From positions 1 to 35,720 of the forward strand of contig JAJRUP010000251.1 of assembly GCA_024277725.1 (NCBI GenBank): a stretch of DNA of 35,720 bases, written 5' to 3'. Shown here piece after piece: positions 8,322-16,259 of the stretch (positions are counted from its first letter, which is position 1; each line of letters opens with the position of its first letter). The notes under the pieces were generated by a model. That model did not search any database, had not been told where the DNA came from, and worked only from the letters and a program-made list of their open reading frames with translations. Position numbers and translations under genes: made by a program. Source of the DNA: a bacterium (GTDB lineage: Bacteria > CG2-30-53-67).

Positions 8322-9431
8322 ATGTCGAAATTAGTGAAACCGCACGGAGGAAAAGGCCTGAAGCCTTTGATGCTTCAAGGCGATGAACTTGCCAAGGCGA
8401 AGGAAAGTGCAAAATCCCTGACCCAGGTTCGAATGAGTTCCCGCGAAACGGGAGACCTGATCATGTTGGGTATCGGCGGATTTACCCCGCTGGAGGGGTT
8501 CATGGGGAAGGCCGACTGGAAAGGGGTTTGCGAGAATTATACCATGGCCGACGGTCTCTTCTGGCCGATTCCGATTACCCTCTCCACCAACAAGGATCAG
8601 GCTGATTCGATCAAAGAAGGTGAAGAAGTGGCCTTAGTCGATGAGGAAAGCGGCGAGTTGATGGGGACGATGGTTGTCAACGAAAAGTATGAGATGACCA
8701 AGGCCGACAAGGAATTCGAGTGCCGGCATGTCTTCAAAACGACGGAGATGGAGCATCCCGGTGTGGCAAAGGTGATGGAACAGGCTGATGTCAACCTGGC
8801 GGGGCCGGTGAAGGTCTTCAGCGAAGGAGACTTCCCGACGAAGTACAAAGGGATCTACATGACACCGGAAGAGACCCGCAGGATCTTCGATGAGAAAGGA
8901 TGGAGTACCGTTGCCGCCTTCCAGACCCGGAACCCGATGCACCGATCTCACGAGTACCTGGCCAAGATCGCGATCGAGATCTGTGACGGCGTACTCATCC
9001 ATCAGCTTCTTGGCAAACTGAAACCGGGGGACATTCCCGCCGATGTCCGGAGCGAGGCGATCGGAACCCTGATCGACAAGTACTTCGTGAATGATACCGT
9101 TATTCAGGCAGGCTATCCCCTGGATATGCGCTATGCCGGCCCGCGGGAGGCCCTGCTCCATGCGCTCTTCCGTCAGAACTACGGTTGCAGCCATCTGATC
9201 GTCGGCCGGGATCATGCAGGCGTCGGAGACTACTACGGCCCCTTTGATGCCCACCATATCTTTGATGAGATTCCCAAGGGGTCTCTGGAAACCCAGCCGC
9301 TCAAGATCGACTGGACCTTCTACTGTACCAAGTGTGACGGCATGGCCTCCATGCGGACCTGCTGCCACGGCAAGGAGGACCGGATGCTCCTCTCCGGGAC
9401 CAAGCTGCGGAAGATGCTCTCCGAAGGCTAA
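8322..9431 (+). CDS. sat: Sulfate adenylyltransferase (ATP sulfurylase), truncated by an in-frame TAA
   Basis: Sat makes APS and pyrophosphate from sulfate and ATP (or the reverse), feeding AprBA. The ATG at 8322 follows AAGGAGG at 8310-8316; the in-frame TTG at 8289 has no ribosome site. The frame shows the PUA-like N-terminal domain ([20 protein letters not shown]), the catalytic [11 protein letters not shown] motif near residue 200, the [13 protein letters not shown] segment, a cysteine-rich [15 protein letters not shown] stretch and [14 protein letters not shown]. It then stops at TAA 9429-9431 after 369 residues. The same frame continues for 37 more sense codons with the expected family C-terminus. 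The stop therefore looks like a substitution of a Lys or Glu codon rather than the natural end. Sat lying last, after qmoC, is a less common order than sat ahead of apr. Confidence 0.93.
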   Translation: MSKLVKPHGGKGLKPLMLQGDELAKAKESAKSLTQVRMSSRETGDLIMLGIGGFTPLEGFMGKADWKGVCENYTMADGLFWPIPITLSTNKDQADSIKEGEEVALVDEESGELMGTMVVNEKYEMTKADKEFECRHVFKTTEMEHPGVAKVMEQADVNLAGPVKVFSEGDFPTKYKGIYMTPEETRRIFDEKGWSTVAAFQTRNPMHRSHEYLAKIAIEICDGVLIHQLLGKLKPGDIPADVRSEAIGTLIDKYFVNDTVIQAGYPLDMRYAGPREALLHALFRQNYGCSHLIVGRDHAGVGDYYGPFDAHHIFDEIPKGSLETQPLKIDWTFYCTKCDGMASMRTCCHGKEDRMLLSGTKLRKMLSEG

Positions 9432-9545
9432 GAGGTTCCCGATCACTTCAGCCGTCCCGAAGTGTTGAAGATTCTTCGTGCCTACTATGCCACGCTGACG
9501 GAGAAGGTGGAGATCAAACTGCACAAGGCAGCGACCGGTGAATAA
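9432..9545 (+). pseudogene. sat: In-frame C-terminal continuation of sat beyond the internal TAA
   Basis: Directly after TAA 9429-9431, and in the same frame, the sequence reads [19 protein letters not shown] and on to [11 protein letters not shown], ending at TAA 9543-9545. This is the ordinary C-terminal helix region of bacterial Sat (P-x-F-S-R-P-E-V-hxxL). The real gene end is therefore 9545, followed 29 bases later by the terminator stem. No frame slip is needed; only the one codon is wrong. It may be expressed as part of Sat by readthrough, or be lost. Confidence 0.85.
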
Positions 9546-9574
9546 GCGCCGCCCTGCATGAAGATCAAACCGGG

Positions 9575-9609
9575 GAATGCGGCCATGGAGTGGCCGCATT
9601 CCTTTTTTT
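9575..9609 (+). terminator. Rho-independent terminator of the apr-qmo-sat cluster
   Basis: GAATGCGGCCA (9575-9585) and TGGCCGCATTC (9591-9601) form a perfect 11-bp stem with loop TGGAG, followed by seven T residues (9603-9609). It lies 30 bases after the natural end of sat at 9545. Confidence 0.93.
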
Positions 9610-9613
9610 GAGT

Positions 9614-9961
9614 ATGATGCCTTCCTATCAAAAGAATTCCTATATCGAGAATCATATTTCCCGACTCATTGCAAAGAAAGGGAAGAACGAAGGGTTGGAC
9701 GAGGAGCAGATGCGTCTCCTCATGGACAGCCTCTACACCCGTTTTGAATCCATGTTGGGAAGAAATCTCGTGGAATTCCTCCCTGAAAAGGATCGGGAGG
9801 GTGTCAGGAAGAAACTTGCAGGGATTGCGCTGAACAAGGATGGCCGGTCGCTTGAGAGTGTTTCCGCCATCCTGGACCGGGTGAATATGGATGAGATTGA
9901 TTTCCCCGGCCTTCTCAAGATTACGCTTCAGGAACTCTCGGATGAGTTTCTGAATTCCTGA
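9614..9961 (+). CDS. Small conserved-looking protein of unknown function
   Basis: A 115-residue soluble, charged, mainly helical protein follows the sat terminator by a few bases. I do not recognise the family. Features visible: an N-terminal segment NSYIENHISRLIAKKG, a central FESMLGRNLVEFLPEKDRE and a C-terminal helix LLKITLQELSDEFLNS; no cysteines, membrane segments or signal peptide. Either ATG (9614 or 9617) could be the start; a longer frame from GTG 9590 would begin inside the terminator stem and is unlikely. No clear ribosome site precedes it and it sits just past the T-tract, so it needs readthrough or its own weak promoter. Codon usage resembles the neighbours, which favours a real gene. 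Confidence 0.6.
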   Translation: MMPSYQKNSYIENHISRLIAKKGKNEGLDEEQMRLLMDSLYTRFESMLGRNLVEFLPEKDREGVRKKLAGIALNKDGRSLESVSAILDRVNMDEIDFPGLLKITLQELSDEFLNS

Positions 9962-10165
9962 TTTTCTGCCCGGTTTCGTGGTCCTGTTCATAGATACTTC
10001 TGACGCAGCGGGAGGGTCTGCCTGTGCGTTGCATGCAGACAGGCCGCTGGGCGGTTTCATCAAGGCGCTGGAGGTATACGTACGGCGCAGGGAGCGGAGT
10101 GTCGAACCGGCCGCTCTGCGGCAGCACTCAAATGCCGCCGTATTTATGTTTATGAACAGGGGCAC
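9962..10165. other. Intergenic region between converging genes
   Basis: About 200 bases separate the small plus-strand gene from the 3' end of lapB. There is an imperfect hairpin, GCCTGT 10020-10025 with ACAGGC 10039-10044, and a short CCGC/GCGG stem near 10110-10125, but no T-tract. Short open frames exist on both strands but show no recognisable protein. Confidence 0.4.
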
Positions 10166-11059
10166 TTAGTGAAGGAAGGTGTCCCACGCTCTGCATTGCG
10201 GGCAGTGCCACAGAATATGCTTCGATTCGAAGCCGCACTCCCCGCAGTGATAGAAAAGATATTTCGTCGAAAAAATCTCTACCAGGATTTTCATCTCCTG
10301 CTTCACGGCCTCCAGATTTTGCTCCTTCAGGAGAGCCTCGCCAAGTTTTTGATGGGCTTCAATACAGTCCGGGCGGATCTTGATTGCCTCCTGGAATTCT
10401 TCAATGGCGGCAGTCAGATCCCCTTTGCGGGAATAATGGTCGCCCAGGACCAGATGGGTCTGGAGATCCCCCGGATTGCGTTCCGCATTGCGCTGGTAGA
10501 TTCGCTCCATCTCCTCATAACGTCCCAACTCGTAATAGGCGTTTTCCAGCCGCTTGTAGGTCAGGAAGGCATACTCCGGTGTCCGTTCGGCTACTCCCTC
10601 CCAGATCTCGATGGCCTTTGAGAACTTCTTCCGTTCATGGTAATAGTCTCCGAGGTGGAGATAGGCATCGACGCACTTCGGGTCGATCTGGAGTGCTTTG
10701 CGGTATGTGCGGATCGCTTCTTCGGATCGTCCTTCCTCTTGGAGGGCCTTGGCCCTTTCCGTTTGCAGGTGGGCCAGAATGATGGTATCTTTTGATTTGG
10801 TCAGTTTCTGAATCTGCTTTTGAATCTCAAAGGCTTTCTCCCAGCTCTTTTCCTCCTCAAAGATCTTTTCCAGGTGCCGGTAGGCCTGCAGATGACGGGG
10901 GTCCAGTTTGATGACTGTCTGGAACGTCTCGATGGCGCTGTCGAAAAGTCCGGCCTTCTGATAATCGAGGGCCAGATCGAAATAGGCCTGAATCTTGATT
11001 TTCTTGTCCAGTGCGGGGCGGACGATAATACTCTGGTGAATCCGGATGGCCCGACCCAA
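10166..11059 (-). CDS. lapB: LapB (YciM)-like TPR protein, C-terminal part after an internal TAA
   Basis: LapB is an inner-membrane-anchored TPR protein that, in enterobacteria, brings LpxC to FtsH and so limits LPS synthesis. This piece (297 codons) holds the bulk of the TPR superhelix and ends in the rubredoxin-like metal site Cys272/Cys275/Cys286/Cys289 (CGECGF...CPQC). Both are hallmarks of LapB. It opens with LGRAIRIHQ, the conserved helix normally joined to 'LFRxxGE'. The codon before it is TAA (11060-11062), in the same frame as the upstream N-terminal piece, so the two are one gene split by a nonsense codon. A TTG at 11059 would be the nominal start but has no ribosome site. It ends in TAA at 10166-10168. 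Confidence 0.88.
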   Translation of the reverse strand: MGRAIRIHQSIIVRPALDKKIKIQAYFDLALDYQKAGLFDSAIETFQTVIKLDPRHLQAYRHLEKIFEEEKSWEKAFEIQKQIQKLTKSKDTIILAHLQTERAKALQEEGRSEEAIRTYRKALQIDPKCVDAYLHLGDYYHERKKFSKAIEIWEGVAERTPEYAFLTYKRLENAYYELGRYEEMERIYQRNAERNPGDLQTHLVLGDHYSRKGDLTAAIEEFQEAIKIRPDCIEAHQKLGEALLKEQNLEAVKQEMKILVEIFSTKYLFYHCGECGFESKHILWHCPQCRAWDTFLH

Positions 11060-11323
11060 TTACCCTTTGGAGCGGAAGAGGCTTCCCAGACCGAGATAGA
11101 CCTCGACGGTTTCGGAGTCTACTTCCACCATGCGGGTGAACTCCTCAATGGCCTTGTCATGCTCGTTGGAAAGGATGTAGTTCAGACTTTTGTAAAAGCC
11201 GGTCCTGCCGGGGCTTTTGTGTTTTTCGGCGCGAAGCTTCCGGGGAAGCAGGCGTCCGACAACGATCCCTCCCGCCAGGGCGAGACCGCAGAGCAGGAGT
11301 GTATCCGTGGGGGGCTGGATCAT
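11060..11323 (-). CDS. lapB: LapB (YciM)-like protein, N-terminal part ending at an in-frame TAA
   Basis: These 87 codons encode the membrane anchor (LLLCGLALAGGIVVGRLL, about residues 9-26) and the first TPR helices (FYKSLNYILSNEHDKAIEEF; LGLGSLFRSKG), the usual LapB N-terminus. The frame stops at TAA directly after Gly87, then resumes without a shift as LGRAIRIHQSII. In the family a Glu (or similar) fills this position; GAA to TAA is one base change. The ATG at 11323 overlaps the lapA stop (ATGA), so lapA and lapB are translationally coupled. The intact gene would encode 385 residues, the normal length for LapB. Confidence 0.88.
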   Translation of the reverse strand: MIQPPTDTLLLCGLALAGGIVVGRLLPRKLRAEKHKSPGRTGFYKSLNYILSNEHDKAIEEFTRMVEVDSETVEVYLGLGSLFRSKG

Positions 11324-11664
11324 GTACGCTCTTTCGCCGTATCCGGTTCCGGGGGAACGGGAACTTTGCTTTCTGTTTTTTCCATGATGGGGATTTTCCG
11401 CAGGGAAGCCAGTTCCCCTTCCATGCGCCTCTTGGCTTTCTTCAAGGTTCGTATCTGCCCTTCGAGTTTCAATTTTTCATAGACACTGATCAGGAGTGCC
11501 ACCACCATGCCGATGAGCAGTGCAATCAGGAGCAGGAGAAAGAGTGGAACTTCGACAAAATTTTGTTGTGTATAATAAAGGCGGACATTTTCCATGTTGA
11601 TATTGGAAAAGAAAAGGAGAATGAGGAAAATCAACAGGCCCAGGATCATCTTGATGATGAGCAT
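11320..11664 (-). CDS. lapA: LapA-domain (DUF1049) inner-membrane protein
   Basis: This 114-residue protein has two membrane helices (about 3-20 and 39-61) separated by an NINMENVRLYY-type periplasmic stretch, then a cytoplasmic coiled coil (about 62-95) and a proline-rich tail. This is the LapA layout; LapA works with LapB in LPS assembly and control. The ATG at 11664 was preferred to GTG 11670 because AAGGAG lies six bases before it. The stop overlaps the lapB start by four bases. It lies downstream of pilR on the same strand with a 146-base gap, so it may have its own promoter. Confidence 0.88.
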   Translation of the reverse strand: MLIIKMILGLLIFLILLFFSNINMENVRLYYTQQNFVEVPLFLLLLIALLIGMVVALLISVYEKLKLEGQIRTLKKAKRRMEGELASLRKIPIMEKTESKVPVPPEPDTAKERT

Positions 11665-11810
11665 AGTCACTCCTTGCGTATTGTATTGTTACGTGAGAAC
11701 GGGGAGAAGGAAACCCGATGATGAAAATCAAGTTACCACATGTCCGGCCAAAAGACAAGGGGGGCAACGTGCCCAAATCCGCCGACAGGAGGGCTCCCTC
11801 TGGGAAGGAC

Positions 11811-13205
11811 CTAAAAGGAAACTTTTTCCTTGTTATTGTCCTCTCGTTGGCCGATTTCGTACTTGCTTAACTTGTACCGGAAGGACCGGAAACTCATGTT
11901 CAGAATGCGGGCGGCCTCCTTTTTAATCCCGCCGGCCTTTGCCAGGGCCTGCGTCAGCAGGTCCCGTTCCATGTCACTGATGATCCGGTCAAAATCGATA
12001 CCGTCATCGGGGATGTCCATCTTCGGCGGAAGGGCAAAGAGTTGTCCTTCCAATATGTGGTGGGGAAGGTGTTCCGTGGTAATCCGGTCTCCCTCGGAGA
12101 GGACGATCGCCCGTTCGATGGTGTTTTCCAGTTCCCGGACATTCCCCTTCCATTCGTATCGGCATAACCGTTCCATACAGTCTTCCGTGACGGTGAGGGA
12201 CCTTTCGGGGGCGACCTTTTTCAAAAAGTGGTTGACCAGCAGGGGAATGTCCTCCTTCCGTTTCCTGAGCGGCGGGATTTCGATAGGGATCACATTCAGA
12301 CGATAATAGAGGTCTTCGCGAAAACGTTTTTCCTCTACGATTCTGTCAAAGTCCTGATTGGATGCGGCAATAACCCGGACATCGACCTGGATATCGTCGG
12401 TCCCCCCGATCCGCCGGAATTCCTGATTCTGCAGGACCCGGAGGAGTTTCACCTGCATCGCCGGATTCAACTCCCCAATCTCATCAAGGAAAATGCTCCC
12501 GCCGTCGGCGACTTCGAACAGTCCCTTTTTGTTTTCCATGGCGCCGGTAAAAGCCCCCCGTTGGTAGCCGAAAAGCTCGCTTTCCAGCAGGTTCTCCGGA
12601 AGGGCCCCGCAGTTTACGGCAACAAATGGATGATCCTTCCGGCGGCTCAAACGATGGATGGCCTGAGCCACCAGGTCCTTGCCCGTTCCGCTCTCTCCGG
12701 TGATCAATACGTTGCTCTTGCTGTCGGCGGTTTTTTGGATGATCTCAAAAACCGATTTCATTACAGGACTTTTTCCGATGATTCGGTCCAACCCGTCCCG
12801 GGCAAAGAGTTCCCGCCGGAGGAGAGCGTTTTCCTGTTCCAGTTCGATTTTCTTCAGGGCATTCCGGATGATAATCTTGATCTTGTCAACCTTGAAGGGT
12901 TTGATGACATAGTCGAGAGCGCCTTTTTTCATGGCTTCGATGGCTGTATCGGTTGATCCGAAGGCTGTGATCATGAGGACCAGAGTGTCGGGCGAAATCT
13001 TCCGAACTTCTTCTAAAAGTTGCAATCCGTCCATCCCCGGCATCTTGATATCCGAAATGATCACGCTGAAGATTTGTTGCCCAATGAGTTGAAGGGCCTC
13101 CCGGGCATTGGAGGCCGTACGAACGGCATACCCCTCCTTCTCCAGAAGAATGGAGAGAAATTCCCGCATGCTTTGTTCATCGTCGACGATCAGAATCGAA
13201 TGCAT
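11811..13205 (-). CDS. pilR: Sigma-54-dependent response regulator, PilR-like (NtrC family)
   Basis: A 464-residue activator: receiver domain (residues 1-120, phospho-acceptor Asp52, Lys102), AAA+ sigma-54 domain with Walker A GESGTGKD (170-177) and the sigma-54 loop GAFTGA (217-222), and a C-terminal Fis-type helix-turn-helix (about 420-450, KKEAARILNMSFRSFRYKL). The order pilB-pilT-pilC-pilS-pilR and pairing with a membrane kinase identify it as PilR, which in other bacteria turns on pilA from a sigma-54 promoter; no pilA is in the window. The ATG directly follows the pilS stop, and its ribosome site CAGGAGGT lies inside the last pilS codons. It ends in TAG. Confidence 0.92.
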   Translation of the reverse strand: MHSILIVDDEQSMREFLSILLEKEGYAVRTASNAREALQLIGQQIFSVIISDIKMPGMDGLQLLEEVRKISPDTLVLMITAFGSTDTAIEAMKKGALDYVIKPFKVDKIKIIIRNALKKIELEQENALLRRELFARDGLDRIIGKSPVMKSVFEIIQKTADSKSNVLITGESGTGKDLVAQAIHRLSRRKDHPFVAVNCGALPENLLESELFGYQRGAFTGAMENKKGLFEVADGGSIFLDEIGELNPAMQVKLLRVLQNQEFRRIGGTDDIQVDVRVIAASNQDFDRIVEEKRFREDLYYRLNVIPIEIPPLRKRKEDIPLLVNHFLKKVAPERSLTVTEDCMERLCRYEWKGNVRELENTIERAIVLSEGDRITTEHLPHHILEGQLFALPPKMDIPDDGIDFDRIISDMERDLLTQALAKAGGIKKEAARILNMSFRSFRYKLSKYEIGQREDNNKEKVSF

Positions 13206-14918
13206 CTAAACCTCCTGGAGTACGACTGCCGGAACTTTCTCGGGCAGATAGAGGTGAAAGGTTGCTCCTTGCCCGGGGAGACTGACCACATCGATCCACC
13301 CTTCATGCTGTTGCATGATCTGATGTACAATGGCCAGGCCGAGGCCGGTACCGCCTTGTTTCGTTGTGTGGAAGGGAAAGAAAATTCGTTTCTGAATCCG
13401 GGGATCGATTCCGTTCCCGGTATCGGAAAAGGTAATCCGGACCATGGAGGTTCCCTCTTTCCCTTTGGCCAGGGGTCGGTCGCCTGTGATCTTCCGGCAG
13501 GAAATCGTCAGCCTTCCGCCGTCGGGCATTGCGTCAACGGCATTGACGGCCAGGTTCCACAAGACCTGCCGCATGGCGGTGGAATCGACATCCAGTTCCA
13601 GCTCTTCCTGCAGGTCGACGTCGATCGTGTGGGTTTTCAGGATCCTCCGGTTGAATTGCAGCAGGGTCAGTGTTTCGTCAATGAGCTCCTTCAGCCGGAC
13701 CCTTTCCCGTTCGATCGGTTTCGGTCGAGCGTACATCAGGAAATTGCCGATCAGGTTGTTCAGTCGATCCGTTTCTTTCAGGATGATCTCCATCAATCGC
13801 TGGTTGGCGTCATCCAGGTCGAGTTCCTCTTTGAGCATCTGGATCGATCCGCTCATGGAAGCCAGTGGATTCCGGATCTCATGAGCGATCCCGGCGGAAA
13901 GCTCGCCGATCATGGCCAGTTGTTCGTTCCGTTTCATCTTATCTTCCAGGGCCTTGATCCGGGTGAGGTCCTGAAAAGTGCAGAGGTAACCTTGCAGTTC
14001 CTTCCGATTGTTGCGAAGGAGTGACAGCGTCATCCCCAGGATCATCTCTTCCTTGTCATGATTCGTATAGGTGACTTCGAATCGCCGGAAGTCTTCCTGA
14101 GCTCCTTGTAAGACGTCACGATGCAGATAATGGGTGACTTTCTCGAATGAAAAAAGTTCTTCCAGATTCATCTGCAGCAAGGACGATTGCGGCAGTTTGA
14201 GGATCTTTTCGGCTGAACGGTTCACCGACGTGATCCGGCCGGAAAGATCGGTGGTGATCAGGCCGCTGCTGACACTTTGAATGATGTTTTCATTGAATGC
14301 CTGCAGATCTTCGATGTTGCTCTCTTTCGCCTGGATTTCTTCTCCGGCTTTTTTCAGACGGTGGGCAAGCTGGTTGCTCAGAAAGGCAATGACAAAGAAG
14401 GAAAAAAGATTCAGGAAGGTCCGATAGTACATCTGGAGCGGATCGAAGGTGGTACGGGTGACATGAAAGAAGGCATGGCCCCAGGTGTTGATATAGAGAA
14501 GGACCAGGTAGGAGAAGGAGCTGAGCAGGGCCGCCGTAACTCCCCCCTTCTGGTAGCACAAAAGACTTCCGCTGATGATGGAAAGAAAATAGAGAAAGAC
14601 GAAGGGGCTTTCAATCCCGCCGGTGATGTGGAGCAGTCCCGTGATGAGAATGATGTCTCCTGCAATCTGGAGATAGGCGAAGCGTACCGGCCGCCGGATG
14701 TGTTGGAAAAAGAATGCCGACAAGCCCGTCAAAAGGTACGCGTAACCGATCAGGAAATAGAGTGAGGTAAAAGAGGAGATTACTTCATTACGGGGACTGC
14801 GCAGGCTGACGAGAATGGTGACCCCGAAAAGAAAGGTAACCAGCGCAACACGCATGAACATCAGCCATTTCAACTTGCTGTAAAGGTCTTCCTGCGGCGG
14901 TGTCAATCTTGCAGACAT
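13206..14918 (-). CDS. pilS: Membrane sensor histidine kinase, PilS-like
   Basis: From the ATG at 14918 this is 570 residues. About six hydrophobic segments in the first 195 residues form the PilS-type sensor, followed by a PAS domain (about 210-320, SSGLITTDLSGRITSVNRSA), a HisKA domain with phospho-accepting His346 in GIAHEIRNPL, and a HATPase domain with N-box NLAVNAVDAMPDGG and G-boxes DTGNGID and GGTGLGLAIV. PilS phosphorylates PilR and can sense pilin in the membrane. A TTG at 14981 would add 21 residues, but that stretch contains a hairpin and no conserved sequence. Neither start has a good ribosome site, so the N-terminus is uncertain. Its stop abuts pilR. Confidence 0.9.
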   Translation of the reverse strand: MSARLTPPQEDLYSKLKWLMFMRVALVTFLFGVTILVSLRSPRNEVISSFTSLYFLIGYAYLLTGLSAFFFQHIRRPVRFAYLQIAGDIILITGLLHITGGIESPFVFLYFLSIISGSLLCYQKGGVTAALLSSFSYLVLLYINTWGHAFFHVTRTTFDPLQMYYRTFLNLFSFFVIAFLSNQLAHRLKKAGEEIQAKESNIEDLQAFNENIIQSVSSGLITTDLSGRITSVNRSAEKILKLPQSSLLQMNLEELFSFEKVTHYLHRDVLQGAQEDFRRFEVTYTNHDKEEMILGMTLSLLRNNRKELQGYLCTFQDLTRIKALEDKMKRNEQLAMIGELSAGIAHEIRNPLASMSGSIQMLKEELDLDDANQRLMEIILKETDRLNNLIGNFLMYARPKPIERERVRLKELIDETLTLLQFNRRILKTHTIDVDLQEELELDVDSTAMRQVLWNLAVNAVDAMPDGGRLTISCRKITGDRPLAKGKEGTSMVRITFSDTGNGIDPRIQKRIFFPFHTTKQGGTGLGLAIVHQIMQQHEGWIDVVSLPGQGATFHLYLPEKVPAVVLQEV

Positions 14919-14947
14919 GGGGATGTGATTGTGTCCTGGCTGTTTGT

Positions 14948-14976
14948 CGCAAGGGGAGGGTCTTCCTCCCCTTGCG
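14948..14976 (-). terminator. Perfect stem-loop between pilC and pilS
   Basis: CGCAAGGGGAGG (14948-14959) pairs with CCTCCCCTTGCG (14965-14976) with a five-base loop. It follows the pilC stop by about 21 bases in transcription order. No T-run follows on either strand, so it may be a processing or attenuation hairpin within the pil operon. Confidence 0.5.
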
Positions 14977-14997
14977 ATCAAGAACCGTTGGGGTGCA

Positions 14998-16209
14998 TTA
15001 GTGAATCATGTCCGCCATTCGGAAAACCGGCAGGTACATGGACACGACGAGAAAACCTACGGTCCCACCCAGAAAGACCATCATGAGCGGTTCCAGCATG
15101 GAGGTCAGGGCCGCTACGGCATTGTCCACTTCATCATCATAGAAGTCGGCAATCTTTCCCAGCATGGAGTCGAGGGCCCCCGTCTGTTCTCCCACGCCGA
15201 TCATCTGGACGACCATCGGCGGGAAGACATTGGTCTCCGCCAGCGGTTCGGAAATGGTCTTTCCTTCCTGGATGCTGGTCCGGGTTTTCATGATGGCCTC
15301 TTCCACTACCTTGTTGTTTGCCGTCCGGGCAACGATTTCCATCCCGTCGAGGATCGGAACGCCGCTGCTGATCAGGGTGCCCAGCGTTCGTGTGAACTTG
15401 GCCACGGCGACCTTTCGGATCAGGGCGCCGATCACGGGAAACCTCAGCAGTACAATGTGGACCCCTTTCTTGAACTTTTCATTGCGTCGGTACGTCTGGG
15501 AAAAGGCGACGACAAAGGCCACCAGACCCATGATGATATAAAGGATATTCGCTTTCAGAAATTCGCTCATGGCGATGACCAGACGGGTCGGGGCGGGGAG
15601 TGTTCCTCCGAAACCGGAGAACATTTTCTGGAATACCGGAATGACGTAGATCATGATAATGGCCACAACGATGATAGCGACGCTGACAACCGTTGCCGGA
15701 TAGACCATGGCACCCTTCACTTTTTTCTTCAGTTTCATGGCCTTTTCAATGTAACCCGCGAGCCGGTTCAGGATGGTGTCCAGGATTCCGCCCACCTCGC
15801 CGGCTTCCACCATATTCACATACAGGTCGCTGAAGATGTTCGGGTGTTTGCGCAAAGCATCGGCATAGGTGGAACCGCCTTCCACATCCTGCTTCACCGC
15901 GGCAATGACCTTGGCGAAGATCTTGTTTTCCGTCTGGGAAGAAAGGATGTCGAGGCATTGCACCAGCGGCAGACCGGCATCGATCATGGTGGCGAACTGA
16001 CGGGTGAAGATAACGATTTCCTGTTCCTTGACACCGCCGCCCAGTCCGGGGATTTTGATTTCGATGTCTTTCGGTTTGGATTTTACCGAGGTCGGGCGGA
16101 CCCCCTGCTGGCGTAAGATGGCAACCGCCTCCTCGCGGGAGGCTGCTTCGATGACCCCTTTTTTGATCCCTCCGGAACTGGTCTTTCCTGCATACTTGAA
16201 AGCTTCCAT
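14998..16209 (-). CDS. pilC: Type IV pilus inner-membrane platform protein PilC
   Basis: A 403-residue T2SF-family protein. The N-terminal part (residues 1-60: FKYAGKTSSGGIKKGVIEA, AILRQQGVRPTSV) is the cytoplasmic ARM domain. Two T2SF domains follow (about 70-195 and 275-395), each with a FTRxxATMIDAGLPLVQCLD or FTRTLGTLISSGVPILDGM type signature. Three membrane segments lie near 172-196, 222-244 and 375-396. PilC links the PilB/PilT motors to the growing pilus. The ATG at 16209 has AGGAGAAG upstream. It sits 50 bases after pilT and about 80 before pilS. Confidence 0.95.
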   Translation of the reverse strand: MEAFKYAGKTSSGGIKKGVIEAASREEAVAILRQQGVRPTSVKSKPKDIEIKIPGLGGGVKEQEIVIFTRQFATMIDAGLPLVQCLDILSSQTENKIFAKVIAAVKQDVEGGSTYADALRKHPNIFSDLYVNMVEAGEVGGILDTILNRLAGYIEKAMKLKKKVKGAMVYPATVVSVAIIVVAIIMIYVIPVFQKMFSGFGGTLPAPTRLVIAMSEFLKANILYIIMGLVAFVVAFSQTYRRNEKFKKGVHIVLLRFPVIGALIRKVAVAKFTRTLGTLISSGVPILDGMEIVARTANNKVVEEAIMKTRTSIQEGKTISEPLAETNVFPPMVVQMIGVGEQTGALDSMLGKIADFYDDEVDNAVAALTSMLEPLMMVFLGGTVGFLVVSMYLPVFRMADMIH

Positions 16210-16259
16210 GATTCTTCTCCTGGGCTGTTGCGATTAAAAAGGCGCCGCGGGCCTGCAGG

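Noticed and set aside
9978-10169. 63-codon frame on the plus strand
   Set aside because: No ribosome site, no family resemblance, and it overlaps the lapB end.
9429-11062. Reassignment of UAA to a sense codon in this organism
   Set aside because: Many intact genes here (qmoA, qmoB, qmoC, pilC, and the natural ends of sat and lapB) end in TAA, so general reassignment does not fit.
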